NCBI RefSeq assembly: GCF_001953865.1
Contig: NZ_MQUQ01000002.1
Span: 52,047 to 116,046 of the forward strand
Length of the DNA stretch: 64,000 bases
From: Amycolatopsis coloradensis
GTDB lineage: Bacteria; Actinomycetota; Actinomycetes; Mycobacteriales; Pseudonocardiaceae
Direction: 5' to 3'
The stretch's first letter is position 1, and each line of letters opens with the position of its first letter. The translations under genes and the position numbers were made by a program. The notes under the pieces were generated by a model, which saw only the letters and a list, made by a program, of their open reading frames with translations, had not been told where the DNA came from and did no database searches. This document shows positions 42,989 to 54,375 of the stretch, piece after piece.

Positions 42989-43666
42989 ATGAAGCCGCGC
43001 TGGGGTGTCACCGCCGTCGTCTCCGCTCTCGCCGCCGTCCTGCTGCCGGGGGTCGCCTCGGCCGCACCCGCCACTTCGGCCTCCCTGCCGATCGTGCGCT
43101 GCGAGTTCACGCCGACACCGGACAACCCCGCCGCCCGGCCGGTGCTGCGTCCGCTGCCCTTCGCGCTGACCCGCGGCACCATCGACGTCACGTTCCGCTT
43201 CAACCACGGCCCCGTGACCGTGCGCCTGAACCGCGCGGGCGCCGCCCCGTGCGCCGCGCACAACCTGGCCAGCCTGGCCCTGCAGCGGTTCTACGACCAC
43301 AGCCAGTGCTGGCGCCTGACGAACACCTCGCGCCTCGGCGTCCTTCAATGCGGCGACATCTACGAAGCCGAGAAGGGCGGTCCCGGCTACAAGTTCGCGG
43401 ACGAGGTCGACGGCACCGAGACCTACGAACGCGGCACCATCGCCATGGGCAACCAGGGTCCCGGCACCAACGGCAGCGAGTTCTTCATCGTGCACTCGTT
43501 CGCGAACATCCCGAAGAACTATTCGGTGATGGGCAAGGTCGTGCGGGGTATGGAGGTGCTGGACAGGATCGTCGCGAACGGCATCATCCCGACGGATCCG
43601 AACGGCCCGGCCGACGGGCTGCCCGCGAAGCCGGTGAAGATCCAGAAGGCGACCGTCGGGTTCTGA
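42989..43666 (+). CDS. Secreted cyclophilin-type peptidyl-prolyl isomerase
   Basis: The 225-residue protein has a signal peptide (MKPRWGVTAVVSALAAVLLP to SAAPA, about 1-27) and a cyclophilin domain with CAAHNLASLALQRFYDHSQC, LQCGDIYEAEKGGPGYKFAD, GTIAMGNQGPGTNGSEFFIV and FANIPKNYSVMGKVVRGMEV. These match the catalytic surface of bacterial PpiB-like enzymes, although the catalytic Arg box (FHR) is altered to CWRL. Several cysteines suggest disulfides. It probably helps fold exported proteins. TAGGTT (42976-42981) is 7 nt before the ATG, a clear leaderless start. Confidence 0.88.
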   Translation: MKPRWGVTAVVSALAAVLLPGVASAAPATSASLPIVRCEFTPTPDNPAARPVLRPLPFALTRGTIDVTFRFNHGPVTVRLNRAGAAPCAAHNLASLALQRFYDHSQCWRLTNTSRLGVLQCGDIYEAEKGGPGYKFADEVDGTETYERGTIAMGNQGPGTNGSEFFIVHSFANIPKNYSVMGKVVRGMEVLDRIVANGIIPTDPNGPADGLPAKPVKIQKATVGF

Positions 43667-43795
43667 GGGCGATCGGAACAGGCCCCCTGCACCGATTCCC
43701 CTGCACCGATCCCACAGTGCGGGAGCCCCCACGCGCTCTGGCCAGCGGCTGAGCAATTCAGGCGAAGTCCCCTTGTGTGTGTCCGGTAAGCTCAC

Positions 43796-43893
43796 CGAAG
43801 GTCGAGAGGCGCTGCAACGGACCACGGGGTCCGCCACGCTCGGCCCCGTACCTCACCGCAAGGGCGCCTCCCACGACATGGGAGGAGCTCTGG
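43796..43893 (+). ncRNA. S-adenosylhomocysteine (SAH) riboswitch candidate ahead of metH
   Basis: GGTCGAG (43800-43806) pairs with CTCGGCC (43839-43845) as P1 with one G-U pair. Inside lie the core GGCGCTGCAAC and a hairpin CGGACC/GGTCCG, followed by GCCACGCTCGG, close to the SAH aptamer consensus (GCGCUGC-AC ... GCCAGGCUCG). Downstream, CCTCCCA (43867-43873) pairs with TGGGAGG (43879-43885), hiding the GGGAGG ribosome site of metH. SAH riboswitches in other bacteria switch on SAH-clearing and methionine-cycle genes such as ahcY and metH, which fits this gene. Confidence 0.75.
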
Positions 43894-47502
<3,609 letters not shown>

Positions 47503-47514
47503 CACAATGATCGG

Positions 47515-48951
47515 GTGACTGCCGAGGGCTCGGACTTCCTGCAGCTGGACATCGGGGACGCACCACCGGGGCGCCGATCGGACTGGCTGGCGTCGCGGTT
47601 GCGGCACGCCATCTCCGACGGCCGCCTGCCGGTCGGCAGCAGGCTGCCCGCGACCAGGGCGCTGGCGGCGGATCTCCAGGTCTCCCGCGGCGTGGTCACC
47701 GAGGCCTACCAGCGGCTGGTCGAGGACGGCCACGTCGCCGGACGCGGCCGCGCGGGCACGGTGGTCGTCGCAGCACCGGCGAGGACGAAGGAACAGACGG
47801 CGCCTGGGCCGCCGTCCGCGGGCACGATCTTCCAGCCCGCACCCGGGATCGGCGTCTTCGACTCGCTGCGGTCGACCCCGGCGAAGATCGACCTGTCCCC
47901 CGGCGTGCCGGATCTGACGGCCTTCCCGAGGACGGCGTGGCTCCGCGCCGAGCGCACCGTGCTCAACGACCTTTCGGCGGCGGCGTTCGGCTACGGCGAC
48001 CCGCGGGGAGCGCCCGCGCTGCGGCTGGCGATCGCGCACTGGATCGCGCGTACTCGCGGCATCACCGCCGACGCGGACGACGTCCTGATCGTCGCCGGGG
48101 TCGCGCAGGGCCTCGGGCTGCTGGCCCAGGTGCTGTGCGACAACGGGATCGCCGAGATCGCGGTCGAGGACCCGAGTTCGCTGGGCGCGCGGCAGCATCT
48201 GCACGACCGGCGGCTCGCGACCCCGCCGATCCGCGTCGACGACGAAGGCATCGACGTCGACGAGCTGGTTCGCAGCGGCGCGCCCGCCGTCCTGCTGACG
48301 CCCGCGCACCAGTTCCCGACCGGCGTCGTCCTCGGCGGGGAACGCCGTCGCGAACTGATGCGCTGGGCCGCGGACGGCGGACTGATCATCGAGGACGACT
48401 ACGACGCCGAGCACCGCTACGACCGTCCGCCGGTCCCCGCGCTGCGCTCGATGCTCGCCGAACAGGTCTGCTACGCGGGCAGCGTGTCGAAATGGCTCGC
48501 GCCCGCGCTGCGGGTGGGCTGGATGCTGGTGCCGCCGCGGTACCGGGACGAGGTGGTCGCGGCCAAACGGTTCGCCGACCTCGGCAACGCCGTCCTCCCG
48601 CAGCTGGTGCTCGCGCATCTCATGGAATCCGGCGAGATGGAGCGGCAACTGCGGTTCGTCCGCAAACGGCACCGCCGCCGGCGGGACGCGATGATCGACG
48701 CGCTCCGGGCGCATCTCCCGGGCGCCGTGGTGCACGGCGCCGCCGCCGGGCTGCATCTGACGATCACCTTCGACGCCGAGTTCTCCGACCTCGACTTCGC
48801 CGCCGCCGCGCTGGAGCAGGGCGTGAAGGTGCAGCCGCTGTCGTGGCACTGCCAGCGGCCGATGAAGCCGGGACTCGTCCTCGGCTATGGAGCCAGCCCG
48901 GCGACCGACATCGCCGAAGGCATCGCGACCCTCGGCCGCCTTCGGCCCTGA
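47515..48951 (+). CDS. MocR-type regulator (GntR helix-turn-helix fused to aminotransferase domain)
   Basis: The 478-residue protein has an N-terminal GntR winged helix (about 20-85; LPVGSRLPATRALAADLQVS and GVVTEAYQRLVEDGHVAGRG) and a fold-type I aminotransferase domain (about 120-478) with PSSLGARQHL, TPAHQFPTGVVLGGERR, IEDDYDAEHRYD and the PLP lysine in YAGSVSKWLAPALRVGW. MocR proteins sense PLP or amino compounds; some control vitamin B6 synthesis, but no pdx gene is nearby, so its target is unknown. It starts 12 bp after metH. CACAAT 6 nt before the GTG is a possible own -10. Confidence 0.92.
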   Translation: MTAEGSDFLQLDIGDAPPGRRSDWLASRLRHAISDGRLPVGSRLPATRALAADLQVSRGVVTEAYQRLVEDGHVAGRGRAGTVVVAAPARTKEQTAPGPPSAGTIFQPAPGIGVFDSLRSTPAKIDLSPGVPDLTAFPRTAWLRAERTVLNDLSAAAFGYGDPRGAPALRLAIAHWIARTRGITADADDVLIVAGVAQGLGLLAQVLCDNGIAEIAVEDPSSLGARQHLHDRRLATPPIRVDDEGIDVDELVRSGAPAVLLTPAHQFPTGVVLGGERRRELMRWAADGGLIIEDDYDAEHRYDRPPVPALRSMLAEQVCYAGSVSKWLAPALRVGWMLVPPRYRDEVVAAKRFADLGNAVLPQLVLAHLMESGEMERQLRFVRKRHRRRRDAMIDALRAHLPGAVVHGAAAGLHLTITFDAEFSDLDFAAAALEQGVKVQPLSWHCQRPMKPGLVLGYGASPATDIAEGIATLGRLRP

Positions 48952-48963
48952 CACCACCCGCGT

Positions 48964-49017
48964 TTCGTCCTCTAGTTGCGGTGGTTCGGCGTCGAACTAC
49001 CGCAACTAGAGGACGAA
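48964..49017. terminator. Palindrome with TTCGTCCTCTAGTTGCGGT arms (copy 3), supplies a stop codon
   Basis: Perfect 19-base arms (48964-48982 and 48999-49017) with an inner GTTCG/CGAAC stem lie between the convergent MocR and hydrolase genes. The last codons and TAG stop of the hydrolase gene on the minus strand lie inside the right arm. The left arm string recurs at 12511 and in part at 31751. Confidence 0.75.
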
Positions 49018-49734
49018 TTGCCGGGGGAAGGGCAGGAGCGAGGACGGGTCTTCGACGTGGGCGTTGTGGCCGAGTCCCCGGAGTACGGCCGTGTGCGGGC
49101 TGAGGGCGCGAAGCTGTTCGGGGCGGCTCATGGGGTCGTGTTCCCCGGCCGCGAGGACGACGGGGCAGCGCGCGGCACCGAGCAGACCGCGCATGTCGGG
49201 CGCGCCGACGCCGAACGCGCGGGGGTCCAGCGCCAGCCGCCAGCCGCCTTCGGTTTCGGCCACGCCGTCGGGATCCGCGTCGGCGATCCCGACCAGACCG
49301 GCGATCTTGAGGAAGCCGCGTTCGGCGTCCTCACGGGTCGGGAAGACCCTCGGCGGCTTGGCCGCCATGGCGGCCGCCCTCGCGAGGTCGTCCTCGCTCC
49401 ATTCGACCTTGACGCCGACCGTGAACAGCCCGGCGACCTTCACCCCGAACCAGCCGCTGGCCAGCGCCAGCCCGACCACGCCGCCCAGGGAATGACCGAT
49501 CACCAGCACCGGCCCGCGTTCCGGGAGCGCTTCGGCGACCGCCGCCGCCAGACCGCCGAACGAGTAGTGCGGCAACCGGCCCGATCCCCCGTGTCCCGGC
49601 AGGTCGGGCGCCAGCCAGCGATATCCCGGCTCCGCCATGAGGCCGTCCCAGACCGCGCCCGTCGCGCCGAGGCCGTGCAGCAGCACCACGACGGGGCCTT
49701 CGGTTCCGGCGGTGCGCATCTTCAGTGTTTCCAC
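49006..49734 (-). CDS. Alpha/beta hydrolase
   Basis: The protein of about 242 residues has the alpha/beta hydrolase fold with oxyanion strand VVVLLHGLGATGAVWDGL, LAPDLPGHGGSG, the nucleophile elbow VLVIGHSLGGVVGLAL (Ser), acid in LAAGEHDPMSRPEQLR, and the catalytic His in GLGHNAHVEDP. It is a cytoplasmic esterase or C-C hydrolase-like enzyme with unknown substrate. The GTG at 49734 (METLKMRTAG) is preferred: AAAGAT lies 7 nt upstream. ATG at 49719 is an alternative. Its C-terminus QFVL plus the stop is encoded by a repeat arm, so the natural end may have been changed by the repeat. Confidence 0.8.
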   Translation of the reverse strand: METLKMRTAGTEGPVVVLLHGLGATGAVWDGLMAEPGYRWLAPDLPGHGGSGRLPHYSFGGLAAAVAEALPERGPVLVIGHSLGGVVGLALASGWFGVKVAGLFTVGVKVEWSEDDLARAAAMAAKPPRVFPTREDAERGFLKIAGLVGIADADPDGVAETEGGWRLALDPRAFGVGAPDMRGLLGAARCPVVLAAGEHDPMSRPEQLRALSPHTAVLRGLGHNAHVEDPSSLLPFPRQFVL

Positions 49735-49783
49735 CGGACGGATCTTTCCCCAGTCCCCCGTCCCCGGGCTAGTGTTCGGAGCC

Positions 49784-51043
49784 GTGATCACCGATCCGGA
49801 CACGTTCACCCGGGGAGTGCCGTATGAACGTCTCGCGGCGCTGCGCCGGGAGTCGCCGGTCGTGCGGATGGACGATTTTTGGGCCGTGCTGGGCCATTCG
49901 GACGTCAAGCACGTGCTGAAGAACCCGAAGCTGTTCTCGTCGCGCCTCGGCGGGACGCAGATCCGGGACCCGGCCACCGAGCAGGATCTCGGTTACGTCC
50001 GCCGGATGATGCTCAACATGGATCCGCCCGAGCACGCCCGGCTGCGCGGCCTGCTCACCAAGGCGTTCACGCCGCGCGCCGTCGGCGGGCTGACCGAGCG
50101 GATCCACGGCTGGGCAAGGGATCTGATCACCGAGGTCGCGGCGGACGGCCGATGCGACTTCGCCGCCGTCGCCGCCGATCTCCCGCTGCTGACGCTCGCC
50201 GAGGTCTTCGGGATTCCCGAACAGGACCGGCGGCTGATGTACGACTGGAGCAATCGCGTGATCGGCTACCAGGACGCCGACTACGCGGTGAGCGCGACCG
50301 TCGAGGCGGACGAGGTCACCGATCTCGCGCGGGCGGCGCTGGCCGTGCGGCCGGTTCCGGGACCGGACGGCGCGATGCCCGATCCGCGCACGCGTGCCGG
50401 GATGCCGGATCTCTACGCGTACGCCACCGCGCTCGGCGAGTACAAACGGGAGAATCCCGGGGACGACGTGATGAGCAACCTGATGGGACACGTCGACGAC
50501 GTGGACGGGCGGGTCTCGATCGTGGAGTTCGAGAACCTGTTCTGGCTGTTTTCCGTGGCGGGCAACGAAACGCTGCGCAACGGCATCCCCGGTGGACTGC
50601 TGGCGCTGCTGTCGCATCCGGATCAGTACCGGCGGCTGCTGGCCGACCGATCACTGCTTCGGAGTGCGGTGGAAGAGATGCTGCGCTGGTGGACGCCGGT
50701 CATGCACTTTCGCCGGACCGCGACCGAGGACGTCGTTCTGTCCGATGTGGACATCCGGGCTGGCGACAAGGTCGTCGTCTGGTTCTCGGCGGCGAACCGC
50801 GACGAGTCCGTGTTCGAGGACCCGGACCGCTTCGACATCGGCCGTACGCCCAACGACCACCTGACTTTTGGGCACGGCCCGCATTTCTGTCTCGGCGCCC
50901 AGCTCGCCAGGGTGCAGCTGCGGGCGATGTTCGAAGCGGTCCTCGACCTGCTCGGCGAGGTCGAACTCGCCGGGGAGCCGGTGCGGCTGCGGTCGAACTT
51001 CCAGAACGGGCTGAAGTCCCTGCCGATCCACTGGCAGGGATGA
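49784..51043 (+). CDS. Cytochrome P450
   Basis: The 419-residue protein is a soluble bacterial P450. Signatures: I-helix SVAGNETLRNGIPGG (oxygen-activation region with ET), K-helix EEMLRWWTPVMHFRR (ExxR), meander RFDIGRTPNDH, and the heme loop FGHGPHFCLGAQLARVQL with the proximal Cys. The EMLRW-P-HFRRTA pattern resembles P450s acting on steroids, fatty acids or terpenes such as the CYP125/142 type, but no substrate can be given. Electron-transfer partners are not adjacent. The GTG at 49784 follows TAGTGT by 8 nt, with GGAG near the start. Confidence 0.93.
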   Translation: MITDPDTFTRGVPYERLAALRRESPVVRMDDFWAVLGHSDVKHVLKNPKLFSSRLGGTQIRDPATEQDLGYVRRMMLNMDPPEHARLRGLLTKAFTPRAVGGLTERIHGWARDLITEVAADGRCDFAAVAADLPLLTLAEVFGIPEQDRRLMYDWSNRVIGYQDADYAVSATVEADEVTDLARAALAVRPVPGPDGAMPDPRTRAGMPDLYAYATALGEYKRENPGDDVMSNLMGHVDDVDGRVSIVEFENLFWLFSVAGNETLRNGIPGGLLALLSHPDQYRRLLADRSLLRSAVEEMLRWWTPVMHFRRTATEDVVLSDVDIRAGDKVVVWFSAANRDESVFEDPDRFDIGRTPNDHLTFGHGPHFCLGAQLARVQLRAMFEAVLDLLGEVELAGEPVRLRSNFQNGLKSLPIHWQG

Positions 51044-51075
51044 GCCCCTTCCCGCCCCCGAGCGCGGGAAGGGGC
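51044..51075. terminator. Hairpin after P450 gene
   Basis: GCCCCTTCCCGC (51044-51055) and GCGGGAAGGGGC (51064-51075) form a perfect 12-bp stem directly after the P450 stop, between two convergent genes. Confidence 0.8.
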
Positions 51076-51090
51076 CCGACACCCCCCTGG

Positions 51091-52548
51091 TCATTCGGCC
51101 GCGGCGAACTCCGGTTCGGCGACGGTGGAGCGGGCTTCGGCCTTGCGCAGGCCGACCACTCCGGACAGCGCCACCAGGACACTGATCACGGCGATGCCGG
51201 TGACGACGGTCAGCGCGGGCGCCAAGCCGTTCAGCAGCGCGGCCGGGCCGGTGGCGCCACCCGCGTTGCCGGTCAGGACCGCGGTCACCACGGCGAGGCC
51301 GATCGCGCCGCCGACCTGGATCGACGTGTTCAGCAGACCGCCGGCGAGGCCCTGCTCGTCGTCGGAGATGCCGTTGGTCGCCTGGATGTTCAGTGAGGAG
51401 AACGCCAGCATGAAGCCGATACCCAGCAGGATCATGCTCGGCAGCACCGAACCCGCGTAGCTGGAACTCTCGTCGATCCGCAGGAACAACGCGTATCCGA
51501 TGACATGGGCGACGACGCCCGCGAGAATCGTGCGCGGCGTGCCGAGCCGGTCGATCAGCGGCTCGATCCTCGGCGAACCGAAGGCCACGATCAGCGCGGC
51601 GGGCAGGAACCCGAGCGCGGTCTGCAACGCGGACCAGCCCAGCACGGTCTGCAGGTACAGCATGACCACGAACTGGAAACCGATGTAGGCACCGAAGAAC
51701 GTCGCGCCGCCGAGGTTGGCGCGGGCCAGCGGGCCGGAGCGCAGGATGCCGAGCCGCAGCAGCGGGTGCTTGCTGCGCTTCTCGATGAACACGAACGTGA
51801 CGAGCAGGGCGAGCGCGAGGGCGAACGAGATCAGGGTCCGCGGGGCGGCCCAGCCGATCTCCGGTGCCTCGACCACGGCGAAGACCAGCAGGAGCGAACC
51901 GGCGGCACCGGTGATCGCGCCGGGGAAGTCATAGCCGCCACCGGTCTGCGGCTGATAGGACGGGATCAGCTTGACGGCGGCGACCAGCGCGGCGAGCGCG
52001 ATCGGCACCGGCAGCAGGAACGTCCAGCGCCAGCCCACCTCGGTGAGCAGACCTGAGAAGACGAGGCCAGCGGAGTAACCACTGGCACCGAACACGGCGA
52101 AGATGCTGATCGCCCGGTTGCGGGCGGGGCCTTCGTGGAAGGTCGTGGTGATGATGGACAGGGCGGCCGGTGCGGTGAACGCGGCGGCGAGACCCTTGAT
52201 GAAGCGGGTGGCGATCAGCAGCGCGCCGTCGTCGACGAGGCCGCCGAGCAGGGAAGCGAGCGCGAAGACCGCGACGGCGATGAGGAAGACCCGTCGCCTG
52301 CCGAGCAGGTCGGCGGTGCGCCCGCCGAGGAGCAGCAGGCCGCCGTAGCCGAGCACGTAAGCGCTGATGATCCATTGCAGGGCACCGGTGGAGAGGCCGA
52401 GTTCGGCCTGGATGGACGGGAGGGCGACGGCGACCATCGACACGTCGAGCGCGTCGAGGCCCACGACGACGGACACAGTGAGCAGGACACCCCAGAGGCG
52501 CGCGTCCCACCTGGTCGAGCTGGTGGACAGCTGCACGGAAGAACTCAT
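51091..52548 (-). CDS. MFS drug exporter, 14-helix DHA2 type
   Basis: The 485-residue protein has about 14 membrane helices and DHA2 (EmrB/QacA) motifs: GLDALDVSMVAVALPSIQAE in helix 1, LQWIISAYVLGYGGLLLLGG, the loop GRTADLLGRRRVF, and motif C in FGASGYSAGLVFSGLLTE. It should expel drugs or metabolites with proton exchange. It is divergent from a MarR regulator. TACTGT (52556-52561) is 7 nt before the ATG and TTGCAT on the minus strand (52578-52583) is a suitable -35 with 16-bp spacing. Confidence 0.92.
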   Translation of the reverse strand: MSSSVQLSTSSTRWDARLWGVLLTVSVVVGLDALDVSMVAVALPSIQAELGLSTGALQWIISAYVLGYGGLLLLGGRTADLLGRRRVFLIAVAVFALASLLGGLVDDGALLIATRFIKGLAAAFTAPAALSIITTTFHEGPARNRAISIFAVFGASGYSAGLVFSGLLTEVGWRWTFLLPVPIALAALVAAVKLIPSYQPQTGGGYDFPGAITGAAGSLLLVFAVVEAPEIGWAAPRTLISFALALALLVTFVFIEKRSKHPLLRLGILRSGPLARANLGGATFFGAYIGFQFVVMLYLQTVLGWSALQTALGFLPAALIVAFGSPRIEPLIDRLGTPRTILAGVVAHVIGYALFLRIDESSSYAGSVLPSMILLGIGFMLAFSSLNIQATNGISDDEQGLAGGLLNTSIQVGGAIGLAVVTAVLTGNAGGATGPAALLNGLAPALTVVTGIAVISVLVALSGVVGLRKAEARSTVAEPEFAAAE

Positions 52549-52634
52549 GATCAGTACAGTACATGCACACGCATCTAATGCAAGAGCATTTAATGACTTT
52601 GCATAAAATTCACGTGCATGCTATATTGGGCCGC
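52549..52634. promoter_or_regulatory. MFS/MarR divergent control region with four GCAT units at 15-bp spacing
   Basis: GCAT occurs at 52571, 52586, 52601 and 52616, exactly 15 bp apart, in an AT-rich tract (GCATCTAATG, GCATTTAATG, GCATAAAATT, GCATGCTATA). Two of these units lie in the -35 boxes of the two promoters: TTGCAT (52599-52604) with TATATT (52622-52627) for marR, and TTGCAT on the minus strand (52578-52583) with TACTGT for the exporter. Both transcripts would be leaderless. MarR binding here would block both promoters. Confidence 0.7.
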
Positions 52635-53021
52635 GTGAGCGACGTCGCCGAGCAAGACCTGCTGCTGGAGTGGCACAACCTGTCCGCCCGCCACGCGGCG
52701 GTCTTCGGCAGGCTCGAATGCCGGCTGCAGGAGCGTCACGGCCTCGGTGTCACCGAGTTCGAAGCCCTGGAACGGCTGGTGAACTGCGCCGTCGGCAAAT
52801 GCCGCGCCGCGGACCTGACCGAGGTCGTCCACCTGAGTCAGAGCGCCACATCACGACTCGTCGCCCGCCTGGAGCGCGAAGGACTCGTCCAGCGCGCGCT
52901 CTGCGAGGCGGACCGGCGCGGGATCTTCGTCGTGGTTACCGACGAAGGCCGTCGTCGCTACGAAGAGGCGAAGCCGACGCACCGGGCGACGCTCGAAGAA
53001 ACTCTCACCGTCAAGGCCTGA
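52635..53021 (+). CDS. MarR-family repressor
   Basis: The 128-residue protein is a MarR winged-helix regulator: LLLEWHNLSARHAAVFGRLE (dimer helix), CRAADLTEVVHLSQSATSRL (recognition helix), VARLEREGLVQRALCEADRR (wing with the DR motif), and RRRYEEAKPTHRATLEETL. It probably represses the divergent exporter and itself until a drug-like ligand binds. The GTG at 52635 is chosen because TATATT lies 7 nt upstream with a TTGCAT -35 at 17 bp; the 24-codon in-frame extension would run through the operator. It ends 3 bp before the convergent PASTA lipoprotein gene. Confidence 0.9.
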   Translation: MSDVAEQDLLLEWHNLSARHAAVFGRLECRLQERHGLGVTEFEALERLVNCAVGKCRAADLTEVVHLSQSATSRLVARLEREGLVQRALCEADRRGIFVVVTDEGRRRYEEAKPTHRATLEETLTVKA

Positions 53022-53024
53022 AGT

Positions 53025-53414
53025 TCACTTCTCGCCGATCTTGACGGCGGTCAGCGTGATCACCGCGTCCGCGGCCACTTTCGTCCCCGGCGCGGGATCC
53101 TGCCCGGTCTGAACCCAGTTCCGGTCCATGACGAGCATCCGGCCCTTGCCCGTCCCGTCGACCTCGCGCAGGTTGTACAACCCGGCCGCCTGCATCGCGT
53201 CCTGCGCGGCCTGATGGTTCATCCCGGAGACATCCGGGACGGTGATAAGCCGGGCAGCCGCCGACGTACTCGGCTCGGCGGATGGCCGCACGCTCACGGA
53301 AGTCTCGGTGGCGGTCGCCGGTGCCCCAGGTCGCGGGTTCGGGGTGCCGCACCCGGCGAGGGCGAGCGCGCCGACCGCCAGCGACAGGACGATCCGGCCG
53401 GCGGTTCCACTCAT
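53025..53414 (-). CDS. PASTA-domain lipoprotein
   Basis: The 129-residue protein has a lipoprotein signal (MSGTAGRIVLSLAVGALALA then GC; Cys about 22), a Thr/Ser/Pro linker, and one PASTA domain (about 60-125; VPDVSGMNHQAAQDAMQAAG, GQDPAPGTKVAADAVITLTA). PASTA domains bind peptidoglycan stem peptides and beta-lactams, normally in serine kinases and PBPs; here the domain stands alone on a lipid anchor. It may report on or shape wall turnover. The ATG at 53414 has GGAG 7 nt upstream. Confidence 0.88.
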   Translation of the reverse strand: MSGTAGRIVLSLAVGALALAGCGTPNPRPGAPATATETSVSVRPSAEPSTSAAARLITVPDVSGMNHQAAQDAMQAAGLYNLREVDGTGKGRMLVMDRNWVQTGQDPAPGTKVAADAVITLTAVKIGEK

Positions 53415-53724
53415 CCGGGCACTCCATTCTGAGACGGCGGGACCGAGAAGAGTCGCGGCCGGGCGGCCGAGTGTTAGCACCCGACCGGGCGACACCGCGA
53501 GCCATACCCTTGCCCGGCACTGATCGCGGGATCTCCGGTGCTTTCTTTGACGGGCCTCGCCGCCAGGTCCGGTGCGCAGCGGGCGTCGAGCGGGGAGGAT
53601 TCAGGACGTTCAACGTCCCAGATCCTCCCGGCTCGACCGACCTGACCTTGACCGGCGTCCTCACACTCACCACGTAGGTAAAGAATATTTGACACCATGT
53701 CTAGAAGTCTTTACGTTGGACAGC
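53415..53724 (+). promoter_or_regulatory. Divergent region: orphan hairpin, consensus promoter and GTAAAGA/TCTTTAC operator
   Basis: For the plus-strand pair, TTGACA (53689-53694), a 17-bp spacer and TACGTT (53712-53717) lie 7 nt before the GTG at 53725. GTAAAGA (53678-53684) and TCTTTAC (53708-53714) are exact inverted repeats that bracket the -35 and touch the -10, a fitting operator for the XRE protein of the operon. Further upstream, GTCGAGCGGGGAGGATT (53585 on) pairs with its complement ending at 53637, a long hairpin placed between two divergent genes and so not their terminator. Confidence 0.7.
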
Positions 53725-54153
53725 GTGGCACTGGAAGAGAAACGCGCGTGGATCATGCTCGTGGTCACGGTTTGCGCCTACGCGGTCTACCTGCTCGTCG
53801 TCCTCGGCCGGGCGAGTTCCGGCGCGCTGGCCGAAGTCCCTTACGTGGCACCGTTGCTGTGGACGGTCGGGGCGGCCATCGTGGCCTCGATCGTGCTGCA
53901 CGTCGCCGCGGCGCTGATCTCACCGGCGGACGCGGGCCGCAAGGACCAGCGCGACCGCGAGATCGGCCGGTTCGGCGAGCATGTCGGGCAGTCGTTCGTC
54001 GTGATCGGCGGCGTCGCGGCGCTGGTCATGGCGATGGCCGAACTGGACCACTTCTGGATCGCCAACACGGTGTACCTCGCCTTCGTCCTCTCGTCCCTGC
54101 TCGGTTCGATCGCGAAGATCGCCGCGTACCGCTGGGGATTCCGGACATGGTGA
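53725..54153 (+). CDS. Four-helix membrane protein paired with XRE regulator
   Basis: The 142-residue protein has four predicted membrane helices (about 8-28, 40-62, 88-108, 115-133) and a polar cytoplasmic loop (ADAGRKDQRDREIGRFGEHV). I do not recognise a catalytic motif. Small membrane proteins of this kind (DUF2178-like) often occur as a unit with a 70-residue XRE repressor. Its last codons overlap the start of that XRE gene by 7 nt (ATGGTGA), so the two are translationally coupled. The consensus promoter and inverted repeat upstream indicate autoregulation. Confidence 0.75.
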   Translation: MALEEKRAWIMLVVTVCAYAVYLLVVLGRASSGALAEVPYVAPLLWTVGAAIVASIVLHVAAALISPADAGRKDQRDREIGRFGEHVGQSFVVIGGVAALVMAMAELDHFWIANTVYLAFVLSSLLGSIAKIAAYRWGFRTW

Positions 54154-54362
54154 AACCGACCAAGGTCACGAACTCGATCCGCGCCCTGCGCTTCGCCGCC
54201 GGCGAGATGACGCAGGCGCAACTCGCGGACCGGATCGGCGTCACGCGCCAGACGGTCATCGCCATCGAACAGGGCCGCTACTCGCCGTCCCTGGAGATGG
54301 CCTTCCAGATCGCCAGGGTGTTCGGCGTCGGGCTCGACGACGTTTTCCAGTATCCGGACTAG
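54147..54362 (+). CDS. Small XRE-family repressor
   Basis: The 71-residue protein is almost only a helix-turn-helix domain: SIRALRFAAGEMTQAQLADR, IGVTRQTVIAIEQGRYSPSL, EMAFQIARVFGVGLDDVFQY. This is the compact Cro/C1-like type (YgzD/YozG-like). It probably binds the GTAAAGA/TCTTTAC dyad in front of its own operon. The start overlaps the membrane-protein stop. The quinone reductase gene follows after 13 bp and may be part of the same operon. Confidence 0.9.
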   Translation: MVKPTKVTNSIRALRFAAGEMTQAQLADRIGVTRQTVIAIEQGRYSPSLEMAFQIARVFGVGLDDVFQYPD

Positions 54363-54375
54363 GAAAGAGGCCGCC

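Noticed and set aside
43667..43799. Possible cobalamin riboswitch upstream of metH
   Set aside because: No B12 box or the expected long conserved core is visible; the SAH-type core fits better.
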